46,470 bases of DNA from Bacteroidia bacterium (GCA_030433135.1 JAUILF010000008.1:1-46470), one strand, 5' to 3'. Counted from the stretch's first letter, positions 26,587 to 36,838 are shown. Notes: generated by a model not told the origin, from the sequence alone. Translations and numbers: made by a program.

Positions 26587-27633
26587 ATGAGACTGAAAAG
26601 GGTATACTTTGAGGATATCAGGCTGTTTAAGACAACAGCTTCCCTGGTTTGGACGCTCTTGTTTCTTCTATTACTATTCCTTGTTCCCTTTATTTTCAAG
26701 ACTTACTATCTATCCGTAGTCAACCTGATGTGTCTGAATGTTATAGTTGCTCTGGGATTAAACATCCTGGTGGGTAACACCGGACAGATTTCACTGGGTC
26801 ATGCCGGCTTTGTTGCCATTGGCGCTTATACTGCTGCCATCTTACTGCAGGCAGGGGTGCCATTTGTATTCACTCTGATCATAGCTGGTTTGGTGTCTTG
26901 TCTGGTGGGGGCGTTCCTGGGCCTCCCTTCACTCCGTCTGGAAGGTCCTTACCTCGCCATTGTCACTCTGGGGTTTGGACTGGCAGTTATGGTCATCATC
27001 GGCCGTATGGAGATGTTCGGCGGAAGGATGGGCTTAATGATTCCCAGGATAGATTTAAATTGGTCCGGTTTGTCTTACGATCGGACCCTTTACTATGTTT
27101 TTATCATAATCACCATTCTCATGACCATCCTGGCACACAATATCATACATAGTAAGATTGGTCGTGCATTTCAAGCCATTCGAGATAGTGATATTGCAGC
27201 ATCGGTGACCGGAATCAACCTGGTTCATTACAAGACCCTCAGTTTTGCAGTCAGTGCTTTTTTTGCGGGGATCGGAGGAGCTCTATGGGCATTGTACCTT
27301 CAGTTTGTAACTCCTGGCACTTTTTCACTAATGATGTCGGTTCTATTTCTTGCTACTGTGGTGCTTGGGGGCCTGGGCAGTGTAACGGGTTCTGTTCTGG
27401 GTGGTATTGTAATGACTCTTCTCAACCTGCAACTGGAAAAAGTAGTTACTGTGCCTCTGTTTGGAGACCTAATTGTTTTTCTGTCAGACACCATTATGAA
27501 CCCATCGGGCATTGCCAACATCAGATGGGTGCTAACCGGATTAATCTTGATACTAATAATATTATACGAACCTCATGGTCTGAATGGGATCTGGTTGCGG
27601 ATCAAGAGGTACTGGAACTTGTGGCCATTTTAA
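26587..27633 (+). CDS. livM: Branched-chain amino acid-type ABC transporter permease (LivM family)
   Basis: 'LNVIVALGLNILVGNTGQISLGHAGFVAIGAYTAA', 'ATVVLGGLGSVTGSVLGG', C-terminal 'LYEPHGLNGIW'. Track ORF begins at TTG 26566; ATG 26587 likely. Confidence 0.93.
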   Translation: MRLKRVYFEDIRLFKTTASLVWTLLFLLLLFLVPFIFKTYYLSVVNLMCLNVIVALGLNILVGNTGQISLGHAGFVAIGAYTAAILLQAGVPFVFTLIIAGLVSCLVGAFLGLPSLRLEGPYLAIVTLGFGLAVMVIIGRMEMFGGRMGLMIPRIDLNWSGLSYDRTLYYVFIIITILMTILAHNIIHSKIGRAFQAIRDSDIAASVTGINLVHYKTLSFAVSAFFAGIGGALWALYLQFVTPGTFSLMMSVLFLATVVLGGLGSVTGSVLGGIVMTLLNLQLEKVVTVPLFGDLIVFLSDTIMNPSGIANIRWVLTGLILILIILYEPHGLNGIWLRIKRYWNLWPF

Positions 27634-27645
27634 AACAGTGAGAAA

Positions 27646-28521
27646 GTGATAGTACAACTCCTGATCAGTTCCCTTGTGACCGGCAGTATTTATGCCCTGA
27701 TTGCCCTGGCGATGGCCATCATTTATAAGGCCTCGGAAATACCCAATTTTGCTCAGGGTGAAATGGCTATGGTATCAACTTACATCACCTTTGTACTACT
27801 GAGCACTTTTGGCTTTCCATTTCTAACGGCATTGGTACTGACCCTGACTTTTGCTTTCCTGCTGGGGATCTTGTTTGAATTCCTACTCATTCGTCGAGCC
27901 AAGGAACCCAATCTATTGGGCTTCATTATCATTACACTGGGATTTCAGCTGTTGCTATTTGGTCTGGCAGGCTGGAAATGGGGCAGCGATCAGCGCACAT
28001 TTACCTTACCTTTTTCGGAATCGGAAGTCGTGGTGAGGACCAGTAGTTTTGTCCTTACCGAACACAACCTGGCTTCCCTGATCATTGCCATGGTAATTAT
28101 GGTGATCTTATACCTTATTTTGAACCATACCAAACTAGGTCTGGCGATGAGAGCCTGTCAACAGAATGTCGGGGCTGCAATGTTCAACGGAATACCGGCT
28201 AACCGAATTCTGGGTATCACTTTCGGGATAAGTTCCATTGTGGGAGCTATTGCGGGGATCCTGGTTGCTCCTATTACAACCCTGGATCCAACCATGATGT
28301 GGGATCCCCTGGTGAAAGGATTTGCAGCTGCCGTCCTGGGAAGTATGAAAAGTCTGCCCGGAGTCGTGATCGGTGGTCTTTTGCTGGGCTTAATCGAAAA
28401 TCTGTTTGGATTCTATGTATCCCTGGAGTTTAAATCCATTGTCGCATTCGGAGTAATCATGCTGATCTTGTTTATCAAGCCATCGGGCCTTTTTGCAAAA
28501 CACTACATAAGAAAAGTATAG
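27646..28521 (+). CDS. livH: Branched-chain amino acid-type ABC transporter permease (LivH family)
   Basis: 'LISSLVTGSIYALIALAMAIIYKASEIPNFAQGEMAM', 'GFAAAVLGSMKSLPGVVIGGLLLGLIENL'; GTG start. Confidence 0.93.
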   Translation: MIVQLLISSLVTGSIYALIALAMAIIYKASEIPNFAQGEMAMVSTYITFVLLSTFGFPFLTALVLTLTFAFLLGILFEFLLIRRAKEPNLLGFIIITLGFQLLLFGLAGWKWGSDQRTFTLPFSESEVVVRTSSFVLTEHNLASLIIAMVIMVILYLILNHTKLGLAMRACQQNVGAAMFNGIPANRILGITFGISSIVGAIAGILVAPITTLDPTMMWDPLVKGFAAAVLGSMKSLPGVVIGGLLLGLIENLFGFYVSLEFKSIVAFGVIMLILFIKPSGLFAKHYIRKV

Positions 28522-28524
28522 AGG

Positions 28525-29301
28525 ATGGAAATTCTGGTAGTGGAAAATATTGTGAAAGGTTTTGGTGGAGTTACGGCTGTACAGGATCTCTCTTTCGCAG
28601 TTTCAAAAGGTGAAATCTATTCCATTATTGGTCCTAATGGTGCCGGAAAATCTACAGTCTTTAATTGCATTAATGGTCTTTACCGGCCGGACAGTGGCAC
28701 CATATCATTTGGTGGGAGAGATATCACGGGATTGAATCCGGATAAGATTGCAACTGCTGGAATTTCCCGAACCTTTCAAAACCTGGAACTATTCAGCCGC
28801 ATGACAACCCTTCAAAACCTGTTACTGGGGAGACATGTCAGCACTACCTATTCCATATGGCAAATGCTCACTTTTAACTTCAGAAACTCGAAGGCAGCAA
28901 AGCAGGAAATCCTTCAGAGAGAGAAAGCAGAAGATGTAATCGAATTTCTTGAATTAGAACCTTATCGCGACCGACCTGTCTTTTCCCTTCCCTATGGAGT
29001 TCAGAAGCTGGTAGAACTAGGAAGAGCCCTGGCCATGGAGCCGGATATACTGCTCCTTGATGAGCCAGCTGCCGGATTGAATCATGAAGAACGACAGGAT
29101 ATGATATTCTGGATACAGGATATCAGGAATGAACTGGGTATTACCATAGTCGTAATTGAACACAATATGCAATTGGTGAAGGATATATCAGACAGGGTTC
29201 TCGCCATCAATTTTGGACAAAAACTGGTCGAAGGATCGGTCGAAGATGTGCTCAGAGACCAGAGTGTTATCAGAGCTTATTTAGGTGAACCGGCTTTGTA
29301 A
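28525..29301 (+). CDS. livG: ABC transporter ATP-binding protein (LivG family)
   Basis: 'IIGPNGAGKSTVFNCINGLYRPDSGTISFGGRDITGLNPDKIATAGISRTFQNLELFSRMT', 'LLLDEPAAGLNHEE', 'VIEHNMQLVKDISDRVLAINFG'. Confidence 0.95.
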   Translation: MEILVVENIVKGFGGVTAVQDLSFAVSKGEIYSIIGPNGAGKSTVFNCINGLYRPDSGTISFGGRDITGLNPDKIATAGISRTFQNLELFSRMTTLQNLLLGRHVSTTYSIWQMLTFNFRNSKAAKQEILQREKAEDVIEFLELEPYRDRPVFSLPYGVQKLVELGRALAMEPDILLLDEPAAGLNHEERQDMIFWIQDIRNELGITIVVIEHNMQLVKDISDRVLAINFGQKLVEGSVEDVLRDQSVIRAYLGEPAL

Positions 29302-29313
29302 ATTACAGTTGAG

Positions 29314-30084
29314 ATGTTACTGGAAATTAAAAACATAGAGACTTTCTACGACAAGATCAAGATCCTTAATGGAATCTCATTTTCTTTAGAAGAAGGCAAA
29401 GTAACTGCTATCATCGGTAACAATGGTGCTGGTAAAACAACTATGCTGAATACCATCATGGGGTTGATAGATGATCAACCCGAAAAAGGAAAAATAACCT
29501 TCCGCAACAAACCCATTCAATTGGTGGATACCGATAAGATTGTTAAAATGGGAATTGCCTATGTTCCGGAGGGCAGGGAAGTCTTTGAAGAATTAACGGT
29601 CAAGGAAAATCTGCTGGTGGGGGCATATATCAGAAAGGACCGAAAGGGCATACAATCCGACCTGGTAAAAATGCTGGAGTATTTCCCGGCGCTAAAAAGC
29701 AGGCTAAACCAGTTGGCCGGCACCTTGTCAGGAGGAGAACAACAGATGCTGGCAATAGCTCGTGCACTCATGAGTGATCCGACACTAGTCATTCTGGATG
29801 AGCCCTCCCTTGGCCTTTCACCACTTCTGGTTCAGGAAATTTTTAAGATAATCAGAGAAATTAACAGGGATGGAAAGACCATTCTATTAGTCGAGCAGAA
29901 TGCCAACATGGCAATTGAGGTATCAGATCAGGTGTACATCATGGAAAATGGAAAGTTTGTCCTGAATGGCCCTGCGGATGAAATCAAGGACAATGAAGAC
30001 GTCCGAGAGTTTTATTTAGGGCTTAAGGAAGTTGATTCACTGAAGGGATATCAAAGATATAAGCGAAGACGAACATGGAGATAA
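29314..30084 (+). CDS. livF: ABC transporter ATP-binding protein (LivF family)
   Basis: 'IIGNNGAGKTTMLNTIMGL', 'GIAYVPEGREVFEELTVKENL', 'LSGGEQQMLAIARALMSDPTLVILDEPSLGLSPLLVQEIF'. Confidence 0.95.
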   Translation: MLLEIKNIETFYDKIKILNGISFSLEEGKVTAIIGNNGAGKTTMLNTIMGLIDDQPEKGKITFRNKPIQLVDTDKIVKMGIAYVPEGREVFEELTVKENLLVGAYIRKDRKGIQSDLVKMLEYFPALKSRLNQLAGTLSGGEQQMLAIARALMSDPTLVILDEPSLGLSPLLVQEIFKIIREINRDGKTILLVEQNANMAIEVSDQVYIMENGKFVLNGPADEIKDNEDVREFYLGLKEVDSLKGYQRYKRRRTWR

Positions 30085-31895
30085 ATTCGTCCACCATAAA
30101 AAGTATTCCTGCGTCATTCCGGGATATAGCCCTTTCCCGGCGTGACCGGATTGCTATAAGACATAAGGAACATGGTCTTTGGAAAGAAATATCCTGGCAC
30201 GAATATTACCTGAATGCTTCTTACCTGGCCCAGGCTCTCATGAAACTGGATGTCCCGGCTGGCGCATTTGTGGGTATTATTGGTGAAAATTGTCCTGAAT
30301 GGCTGTATATGGATATGGGTATTCAGATGGCTGGTGCCAAATCCGTGGGAATATACGCTACCAACTCATGGCAACAATTACAATATATCCTCGAACATTC
30401 CAATTGCCAGGTTCTCTTTGCAGAAAATGAAGAACAAGTTGATAAATGGCTCCAGGCCCGGGACCAACTTCCGAATCTCAGGCATATCATTTACTGGGAT
30501 AAAAAAGGTCTTGAAAAAGTAAAGGATCCTCAGGTATTGTACTTTGAAGACCTTTTGGAAATGGGTAGACAGAGTTTCAACATAGATTCTCAATTGCACC
30601 ATACAAGAATCGACCAGGTTGCTCCGGGTGATACAGCTATGTTGATTTACACATCCGGAACCACGGGCAACCCCAAAGGGGTTATGTTGTCCAGCCATAA
30701 TATCATATGGACCAGTCAAAGGCTACAACTTAACGACAAAGATCTGATTCGCCCTGCAGATCAAACGTTATCCTTTCTGCCACTCTGCCACATATTTGAG
30801 CGCATGTTTGGCGTCTATCTCCATTTGTCCGTAGGTTATATTGTCAACTTTGCGGAAAGTCTGGAAACCATACCCCAAAATCTCACTGAAATCAGACCAA
30901 CTGTAGGGTACGCTGTGCCCAGGATTTGGGAAAAAATTCAATCCTCGATACTAATCCGAATGAGCGATGCGCCATGGCTAAACAGACAGGTTTTTTCCTG
31001 GGCAAAAAAAGTTGGTCATCAGTATATTGAAAAGGTCTTTTCAGGCGAGAAAATTTCCCCGTTTCTAAGTCTGAAGCGTTTTCTGGCATATTGGATCATC
31101 TTCTATCCCTTAAAGCGAATGGTGGGTCTTGACAAAATGCGATATGCCATCAGTGGAGCTGCCCCTATTTCCCCTGATGTGATCAAGTTCTTCCACATGT
31201 TGGGTATTCCCGTTATTGAAGGTTATGGGATGACAGAGACCTCCTGTATCATTACTCTGGCCAATGTAAAAGATTACCGGCTTGGTACCGTAGGAAAACC
31301 GATAGATGACAATACGGTCAAATTGGGAGAAGACGGCGAAATTTTAGTTAGGCATAACGGAGTTACCGGGGGATATTATAAAAACCCTGATGCGACGGCA
31401 GAAGCATTTTCAGATGGATGGCTGCACACGGGAGATATTGGAATGTTTGATTCCGACGGATACCTGTCCATTATTGACCGGAAAAAAGACCTGATCATCA
31501 CGGCTGCTGGTAAGAATATAGCTCCACAAAAAATCGAGAGTAAATTGAAATTTAGTCCCTATATAAATGATGCAATTGTCATCGGAGATCGAAAAAAATT
31601 CCTTTCCGCAATCATTGTTCTCGATGAAGAGAATATCAATAAATACACCCGCATTCATAAAATTTCTTATTCATCCTACTCTGACCTGGCAAATAATCCA
31701 CAAATACAAAAGCTGATCGAAACCGAGGTTAATAAGGTAAACCATCAGTTGGCTCGAGTAGAAAACGTTAGAAAATTTACCATTCTTGATAAGCGATTAT
31801 ATGTCGAAGACGGTGAAGTAACCCCAACTATGAAAGTGAAGAGAAAGTTTATTAACGAACAATATCACGACCTTATCGAAAATATGTATACCTGA
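30075..31895 (+). CDS. Long-chain fatty acid--CoA ligase / AMP-dependent synthetase
   Basis: 'MLIYTSGTTGNPKGVMLSSHNI', 'EGYGMTETSCIITL', 'GWLHTGDIGMFDSDGYLSIIDRKKDLIITAAGKNIAPQKIE'. Confidence 0.96.
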   Translation: MEINSSTIKSIPASFRDIALSRRDRIAIRHKEHGLWKEISWHEYYLNASYLAQALMKLDVPAGAFVGIIGENCPEWLYMDMGIQMAGAKSVGIYATNSWQQLQYILEHSNCQVLFAENEEQVDKWLQARDQLPNLRHIIYWDKKGLEKVKDPQVLYFEDLLEMGRQSFNIDSQLHHTRIDQVAPGDTAMLIYTSGTTGNPKGVMLSSHNIIWTSQRLQLNDKDLIRPADQTLSFLPLCHIFERMFGVYLHLSVGYIVNFAESLETIPQNLTEIRPTVGYAVPRIWEKIQSSILIRMSDAPWLNRQVFSWAKKVGHQYIEKVFSGEKISPFLSLKRFLAYWIIFYPLKRMVGLDKMRYAISGAAPISPDVIKFFHMLGIPVIEGYGMTETSCIITLANVKDYRLGTVGKPIDDNTVKLGEDGEILVRHNGVTGGYYKNPDATAEAFSDGWLHTGDIGMFDSDGYLSIIDRKKDLIITAAGKNIAPQKIESKLKFSPYINDAIVIGDRKKFLSAIIVLDEENINKYTRIHKISYSSYSDLANNPQIQKLIETEVNKVNHQLARVENVRKFTILDKRLYVEDGEVTPTMKVKRKFINEQYHDLIENMYT

Positions 31896-31915
31896 ATTAA
31901 TTTAAAACCTTCAAG

Positions 31916-33148
31916 ATGAACACTTTAAAGATTTCCCAGGCACTGCTCATTTACCTTTTTATCTGTTGCATTGGATGTAATTCACCCGAAATGAGTAACG
32001 ATGAAGACACAACCGGGGTAACCGACACCGAGATTACCATAGGATCATGGGGGCCACTAACTGGTCCGGCTGCGTTATGGGGAACCATCATGAAGGGCAC
32101 CGATGCCTATTTTAAAATGATCAATGAGGAAGGAGGTATCCACGGTAGAAAAATCAATTTTGTGTTCAAAGATGATGCTTACGATCCGTCCATGACAGTA
32201 CCTGCCGTCAGGGAATTGATATTGCAAGATGAAATTTTTGCTATAGCAGGAGGTGTGGGAACGGCACCAAATATGGCTGTCAAAGCATTTATCAACGAAA
32301 ACAACATCCCGTGGATGACCCCTATGTCCGGTGCTACTTTCTGGACGACACCGACTCAGGAGAATATTTTTACCACATTTCCCCTCTACTTCGATGAAGG
32401 GCAAATCATGGCTAAAATGGCGGTTGAGGACCAGGAAATCACTAAAGTAGGAATCATATATCAGAATGATGATTTTGGCAAGAGTGGGCTGGTTGGAGTG
32501 AAGAAAGTTCTCGAAGAACATCAATTGGATTTCGTCGCCGCCCTACCTGTAGAGGTGACTGATACAGACCTCACTTCCCATGTTGCCCGTCTGAAGGAAT
32601 CAGGTGCCGAGGCAGTGTTCCTCTGGACACTTCCCAGACAGGCAGCCATCATTCTCGGCAGCTCAGCTGTGATAGACTATCAACCACAGTGGTTTGCCTC
32701 GCTGGTCCTGAGCGACATGGCCCTGATGTACGACATTACCAAAGGTGCCTGGGAAGGTGTCTATTACACCTACCCGATGAAGATCTTACCGAATGACAGC
32801 AATGAAACGATGGTCAGGTATCGCCAGGCCTTCAACAAATACTACCCTGATGATCGTTGGGGAACCTTTGCGATGATGGGTTTTGCCTCTATGGAGCCGC
32901 TAATCAAAGGACTTCAGCAAGCCGGTAAAGATCTAACCAGGGAATCTCTTATTGAAGCTATGAATACCATTGAAGACTTTCAGGGTGTCGCTGGTATCCC
33001 TATTAGTTTCTCACCAGATAATCATTTGGGGACACGATCCATGGTCATTATGCAATGTAAATCTGCTACAGAAGCTGAAATGTATGGGGATGTAGTCGAT
33101 GCCAGCTATGATCCTGCAGAACTATTGGAAATGCTGGAGGAATATTAA
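31916..33148 (+). CDS. ABC transporter substrate-binding lipoprotein (LivJ/LivK-like, Peripla_BP_6)
   Basis: 'CIGCNS' lipobox; 'ITIGSWGPLTGPAALWGTIMKGTDAYFKMINEEGGIHGRKINFVFKDDAYDPS'. Confidence 0.94.
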   Translation: MNTLKISQALLIYLFICCIGCNSPEMSNDEDTTGVTDTEITIGSWGPLTGPAALWGTIMKGTDAYFKMINEEGGIHGRKINFVFKDDAYDPSMTVPAVRELILQDEIFAIAGGVGTAPNMAVKAFINENNIPWMTPMSGATFWTTPTQENIFTTFPLYFDEGQIMAKMAVEDQEITKVGIIYQNDDFGKSGLVGVKKVLEEHQLDFVAALPVEVTDTDLTSHVARLKESGAEAVFLWTLPRQAAIILGSSAVIDYQPQWFASLVLSDMALMYDITKGAWEGVYYTYPMKILPNDSNETMVRYRQAFNKYYPDDRWGTFAMMGFASMEPLIKGLQQAGKDLTRESLIEAMNTIEDFQGVAGIPISFSPDNHLGTRSMVIMQCKSATEAEMYGDVVDASYDPAELLEMLEEY

Positions 33149-33681
33149 TGCTTTATTATTGGTTTAGTATCATAAGAATCCTCATCAGACGCTATTGGCA
33201 AGAACCGGTTGACATTGATGAGACCATTACCCGCAGCTACAGGGTCAGGGTTCTGGACTGCGATGGACTTCGGGTTATGACTGCCAGTAAGTATCCCGTC
33301 TATATGGATTTTATCCGTTGGGAATTAATTGCCCGATCAGACTTACTTTCACTGATATTACATGAAGGGCTGGCTCCAACGCTTGGCTCGCAGAAAATTA
33401 TCTATCGCAAACCACTTGCTATAGGTTCACGCTTTGGTATCAAACTGGAGACAGCCGGTTGGGACGAAAAGTGGGTGTACCATGTGCATTACTTTCTGCA
33501 AAATGATGAATTAAAAGCGGTCGGTGTTACCAGGGCACTCTTTTGGAAGAGAGGTTTGAGTGCAAATATTCGCAACATCATTTCTCACTCCAGGGGTTCC
33601 ATTGAGGACAAAAAACCACCAGCATGGGTTGTAAGATTGTTTGATCAGGATAAGCATATCCTGGAAGAGGTAACCAGATAA
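33148..33681 (+). CDS. Acyl-CoA thioesterase-like protein (4HBT superfamily)
   Basis: 'RSYRVRVLDCDGLRVMTASKYPVYMDFIRWELIARSDLLSLILHEGLAPTLGSQKIIYRKPLAIGSRFGIKLE' fits hot-dog thioesterase layout; start overlaps upstream stop. Confidence 0.8.
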   Translation: MLYYWFSIIRILIRRYWQEPVDIDETITRSYRVRVLDCDGLRVMTASKYPVYMDFIRWELIARSDLLSLILHEGLAPTLGSQKIIYRKPLAIGSRFGIKLETAGWDEKWVYHVHYFLQNDELKAVGVTRALFWKRGLSANIRNIISHSRGSIEDKKPPAWVVRLFDQDKHILEEVTR

Positions 33682-33727
33682 ATCATCTTACATTCAGCGG
33701 GAGCTATATCTTTGAAAAAACTTCCCA

Positions 33728-34174
33728 TTGAAAACTGAACAAATAACCGAGAACACAATTTCTGATTTGGCGAGGCTCGCTGTTGAGATGTGGCCGGACA
33801 GCTCTTATGAAGTTGAATTGCAGGATGCGCAGGACATTTTTCACTCAAATAGGAAAACCGCTTTTCTGCTTCGTGATGCCGAAGGCTATCAGGGATTTAT
33901 TATGGTTTTCCTCCGGTATGATTTTGTTGAAGGAACGGCCACTTCTCCGGTGGGATATATTGAAGGCATCTACCTCCGCGCAGCTTTTCGGAGGCAGGGC
34001 TACGCAGCCAGACTGCTGCAGGAGGCGGAAAATTGGGCCAGAGATCAAGGGTGTACAGAGATGGGGTCAGATACTGAAATTACAAATCAGGTAAGTATTC
34101 ATTTTCATAAAAAGATGGGATTTGGAGAAGTAAACCGGGTTGTCTGTTTTTACAAAAAACTCAAATCCCAGTAG
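33728..34174 (+). CDS. GNAT acetyltransferase, aminoglycoside 6'-N-acetyltransferase-like
   Basis: 'LAVEMWPDSSYEVELQD', 'VGYIEGIYLRAAFRRQGYAARLLQEAENWARDQGCTEMGSDTEITNQVSIHFHKKMGFGEVNRVVCFYKKL'. Confidence 0.85.
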   Translation: MKTEQITENTISDLARLAVEMWPDSSYEVELQDAQDIFHSNRKTAFLLRDAEGYQGFIMVFLRYDFVEGTATSPVGYIEGIYLRAAFRRQGYAARLLQEAENWARDQGCTEMGSDTEITNQVSIHFHKKMGFGEVNRVVCFYKKLKSQ

Positions 34175-34261
34175 ATGAATTAGTATATCTCATTAACCTG
34201 ACTCTCAGAAATTCAGTGGAATACCAAACCATAATCTCTTATATTAGTTGAAACCTCCATT

Positions 34262-35545
34262 TTGACCAGTCCACAGTTCATACCCTGGAGCAGCCAAAAA
34301 AAAGTAACCTTCAGATTTTTCTTTCTGTTTTTTGGTCTATTTATCGCTATTGAAAACAACGGTGCTTATCCCTTCTGGAACACCATCATGTCCTATCCTA
34401 CTAAACTACTGCATTCGATTGTACCCTGGATGGGAAAACACATACTTAATCTGCCTAACGATATATCCACCGTCGGCAATGGCAGTGGTGACACCACTTA
34501 TGACTATCTCATCATGCTGTTGATTTTTTCTGTATCGTTGTTGGGAACCCTTCTATGGAGTATCGTCGATCGTCAAAGTGTGGATTATTCCAGGTTATAT
34601 TATTGGCTGACCGTAGCCATCCGTTTTTATGTCGGCCTAATGCTATTTAATTATGGCCTGGTCAAAATCATAAAATTACAGTTTCCCGACCCCAGCCTGT
34701 ATCGCCTGATGCAAAATTACGGCGATTCATCTCCGATGGGACTGGCATGGACCTTCCTTGGATTCTCTCGAGGCTATAATATCTTTATGGGCATGGCAGA
34801 AGTTTCTGCGGTGTTGTTACTTTTTCGAAGGACTATGACCCTTGGAGCATTGATCGCTTTAGCTACTGCTGCAAATGTGATGGCAGTTAATTATTTTTTT
34901 GACGTCCCGGTGAAAATATTATCGAGTGTACTGGTACTGATGGTTCTCTTTCTGCTGGCGAAAGATGCCGGTCCTTTATGGAAATTTTTCCTGACAAATG
35001 GCAACGCATCATTAAATGCCATCAAAGTACCGGAATTCTCTAGGAACTGGATGCCTAAAGGGAAGCTCCTGCTTAAAACTTTGATTATAACATACGCTGT
35101 AATAACAAGGTTAATAGGTGTTGCAGATGCCAGAAAAGTATATGGAGACTTAGCTACTAAGCCTTACTTATATGGTATATATGATGTGGACCTCTTTGTT
35201 TCCAATGGTGATACCATTGCACCTCTGACGACAAAGACTGACCGATGGCATCAATTTATCGTGCAATATGAGGGTCACTCCATGGCCAGGATGATGGATT
35301 TCAGCAATCAATATTTTGCAAGCGAGATTGATACGGTAGGCAAAACACTGGATCTGAAACTGGCCCATGATACAAGTACCGTTTATAATCTCAACTTTCA
35401 GGTTCTCGATTCAACTAAAATTCATTTGAGTGGAATAATGAATCAAGATTCTGTGATCATTCACATGTCCAGGCGAGATCCAACTTCATTCAGGCTTACT
35501 AATCGTGGATTTCACTGGATTAACGAATATCCTTTTAATCGTTAG
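34262..35545 (+). CDS. DoxX-like multi-pass membrane protein
   Basis: Multiple TM segments in N-terminal two thirds; TTG start; soluble C-terminal domain. Confidence 0.7.
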   Translation: MTSPQFIPWSSQKKVTFRFFFLFFGLFIAIENNGAYPFWNTIMSYPTKLLHSIVPWMGKHILNLPNDISTVGNGSGDTTYDYLIMLLIFSVSLLGTLLWSIVDRQSVDYSRLYYWLTVAIRFYVGLMLFNYGLVKIIKLQFPDPSLYRLMQNYGDSSPMGLAWTFLGFSRGYNIFMGMAEVSAVLLLFRRTMTLGALIALATAANVMAVNYFFDVPVKILSSVLVLMVLFLLAKDAGPLWKFFLTNGNASLNAIKVPEFSRNWMPKGKLLLKTLIITYAVITRLIGVADARKVYGDLATKPYLYGIYDVDLFVSNGDTIAPLTTKTDRWHQFIVQYEGHSMARMMDFSNQYFASEIDTVGKTLDLKLAHDTSTVYNLNFQVLDSTKIHLSGIMNQDSVIIHMSRRDPTSFRLTNRGFHWINEYPFNR

Positions 35546-35592
35546 TTTACTATTACCTGCTAAATCAACAGTTCAATTCAAACTAAATTTAG

Positions 35593-36039
35593 ATGAAAAT
35601 AATCAGGAAATTCATGGCAGACCGAAGTAGACTGGCACGAAAGATCAATAGCCTGGCTCTACCACTGCATAAGAGCTATGAAAACTTGAACTATAATTTT
35701 GAGAGCAACGGTGAACTCAGTCTGCTCCATAAAATTCGTGGTTCGCAAATTCCATTCAAGCACATCCTGGATGTCGGTGCTAATCGGGGTAAAAGGTCAG
35801 TGGCAACTGCAAAACTGTTTGATCAAGCTCAAATTCATAGTTTCGAAATCTTACCAACTACCTACGAACTTTTACTGAAGAACTCTAAACATTTCCCAAA
35901 TATCACTTCTCACCAAACGGGTCTTTCTGATGTCAATGAAGTATTACAAGCAAGTATTTTGTCCAACACTCATAGCAGAGCTCTCCCGATAAAATTTGCT
36001 GATTTTTGTCTTGTGGCAAGTCTATTCAAATTAGCTTAA
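35593..36039 (+). pseudogene. FkbM-type methyltransferase, C-terminally truncated
   Basis: 'FKHILDVGANRGKRSVATAKLFDQAQIHSFEILPTTYELLLKNSKHFPNITSHQTGLSD' matches the FkbM N-terminal half. ORF ends at 148 aa, before the expected KIDvEG region, and the next gene starts 29 bp later. Confidence 0.7.
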
Positions 36040-36067
36040 ATTTTCGCAAGGCATAAAATATATCATA

Positions 36068-36838
36068 ATGCAAAGGAGGACATTTATCAAAACTTCGGCA
36101 CTGGGCAGCATGGCATTTAACTGTGGACCATGGATCACAGAAGAAAAAACCCATATCCTCACCCTTAGTTTTGACGATGGTTTCAAAAAATCGTTTTATA
36201 AAGTAGCCAAGATCTATGAGGAGTATGATCAATCTGCATGCTTTAATGTGATTGCTTCCGGGCATCTTCCGGGGTTTAAACAAGTAGACGACTACATCTT
36301 ACCAGACTTGATGGGTAACTTCGATGATTGGAACACACTCAAAGCCAGGGGACATGAAGTAATGCCGCATAGCTGGAAGCACCTAAACCTGGCTAGTCAG
36401 CCGGTTGAAAAGGCAAAGGAGTTAATAGTGCAGTGCCTTGACTACTTTTCGGACCACCTCGAGGGGTATGACAATGAAGCATCTGTGTTCAATTTCCCTT
36501 ATAATTCATCTACTCCCGAACTGGAAGAATTTGTGTTAAGCAAAGTCCTGGCCTTGCGTTCCAGAGAATTGCCGAGAGAAGAACAAACCAATGTATTCAG
36601 GCAAGGCTGCCGCAGTATGGGTCCGGAGAACATAGATCATTGGGTGGAAGAGCAAGTAAATTCCTTTCTAAGGACCAGCGGAGGGTGGCTCATCCTCAAC
36701 GTACATGGCCTGGATGGGGAAGGTTGGGGACCAATGAGTTCAGATTACCTTGATAGACTCATAAAGAGATTGTCCATTATCAAGACACTGGACATGCTGC
36801 CTACAGGTAAGGCGCTACTGAAACATACAAATGAATAA
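36068..36838 (+). CDS. Polysaccharide deacetylase family protein
   Basis: 'HILTLSFDDGFKKSFYKVAKIYEEYDQSACFNV', 'ARGHEVMPHSWKHLNL'. Confidence 0.87.
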   Translation: MQRRTFIKTSALGSMAFNCGPWITEEKTHILTLSFDDGFKKSFYKVAKIYEEYDQSACFNVIASGHLPGFKQVDDYILPDLMGNFDDWNTLKARGHEVMPHSWKHLNLASQPVEKAKELIVQCLDYFSDHLEGYDNEASVFNFPYNSSTPELEEFVLSKVLALRSRELPREEQTNVFRQGCRSMGPENIDHWVEEQVNSFLRTSGGWLILNVHGLDGEGWGPMSSDYLDRLIKRLSIIKTLDMLPTGKALLKHTNE

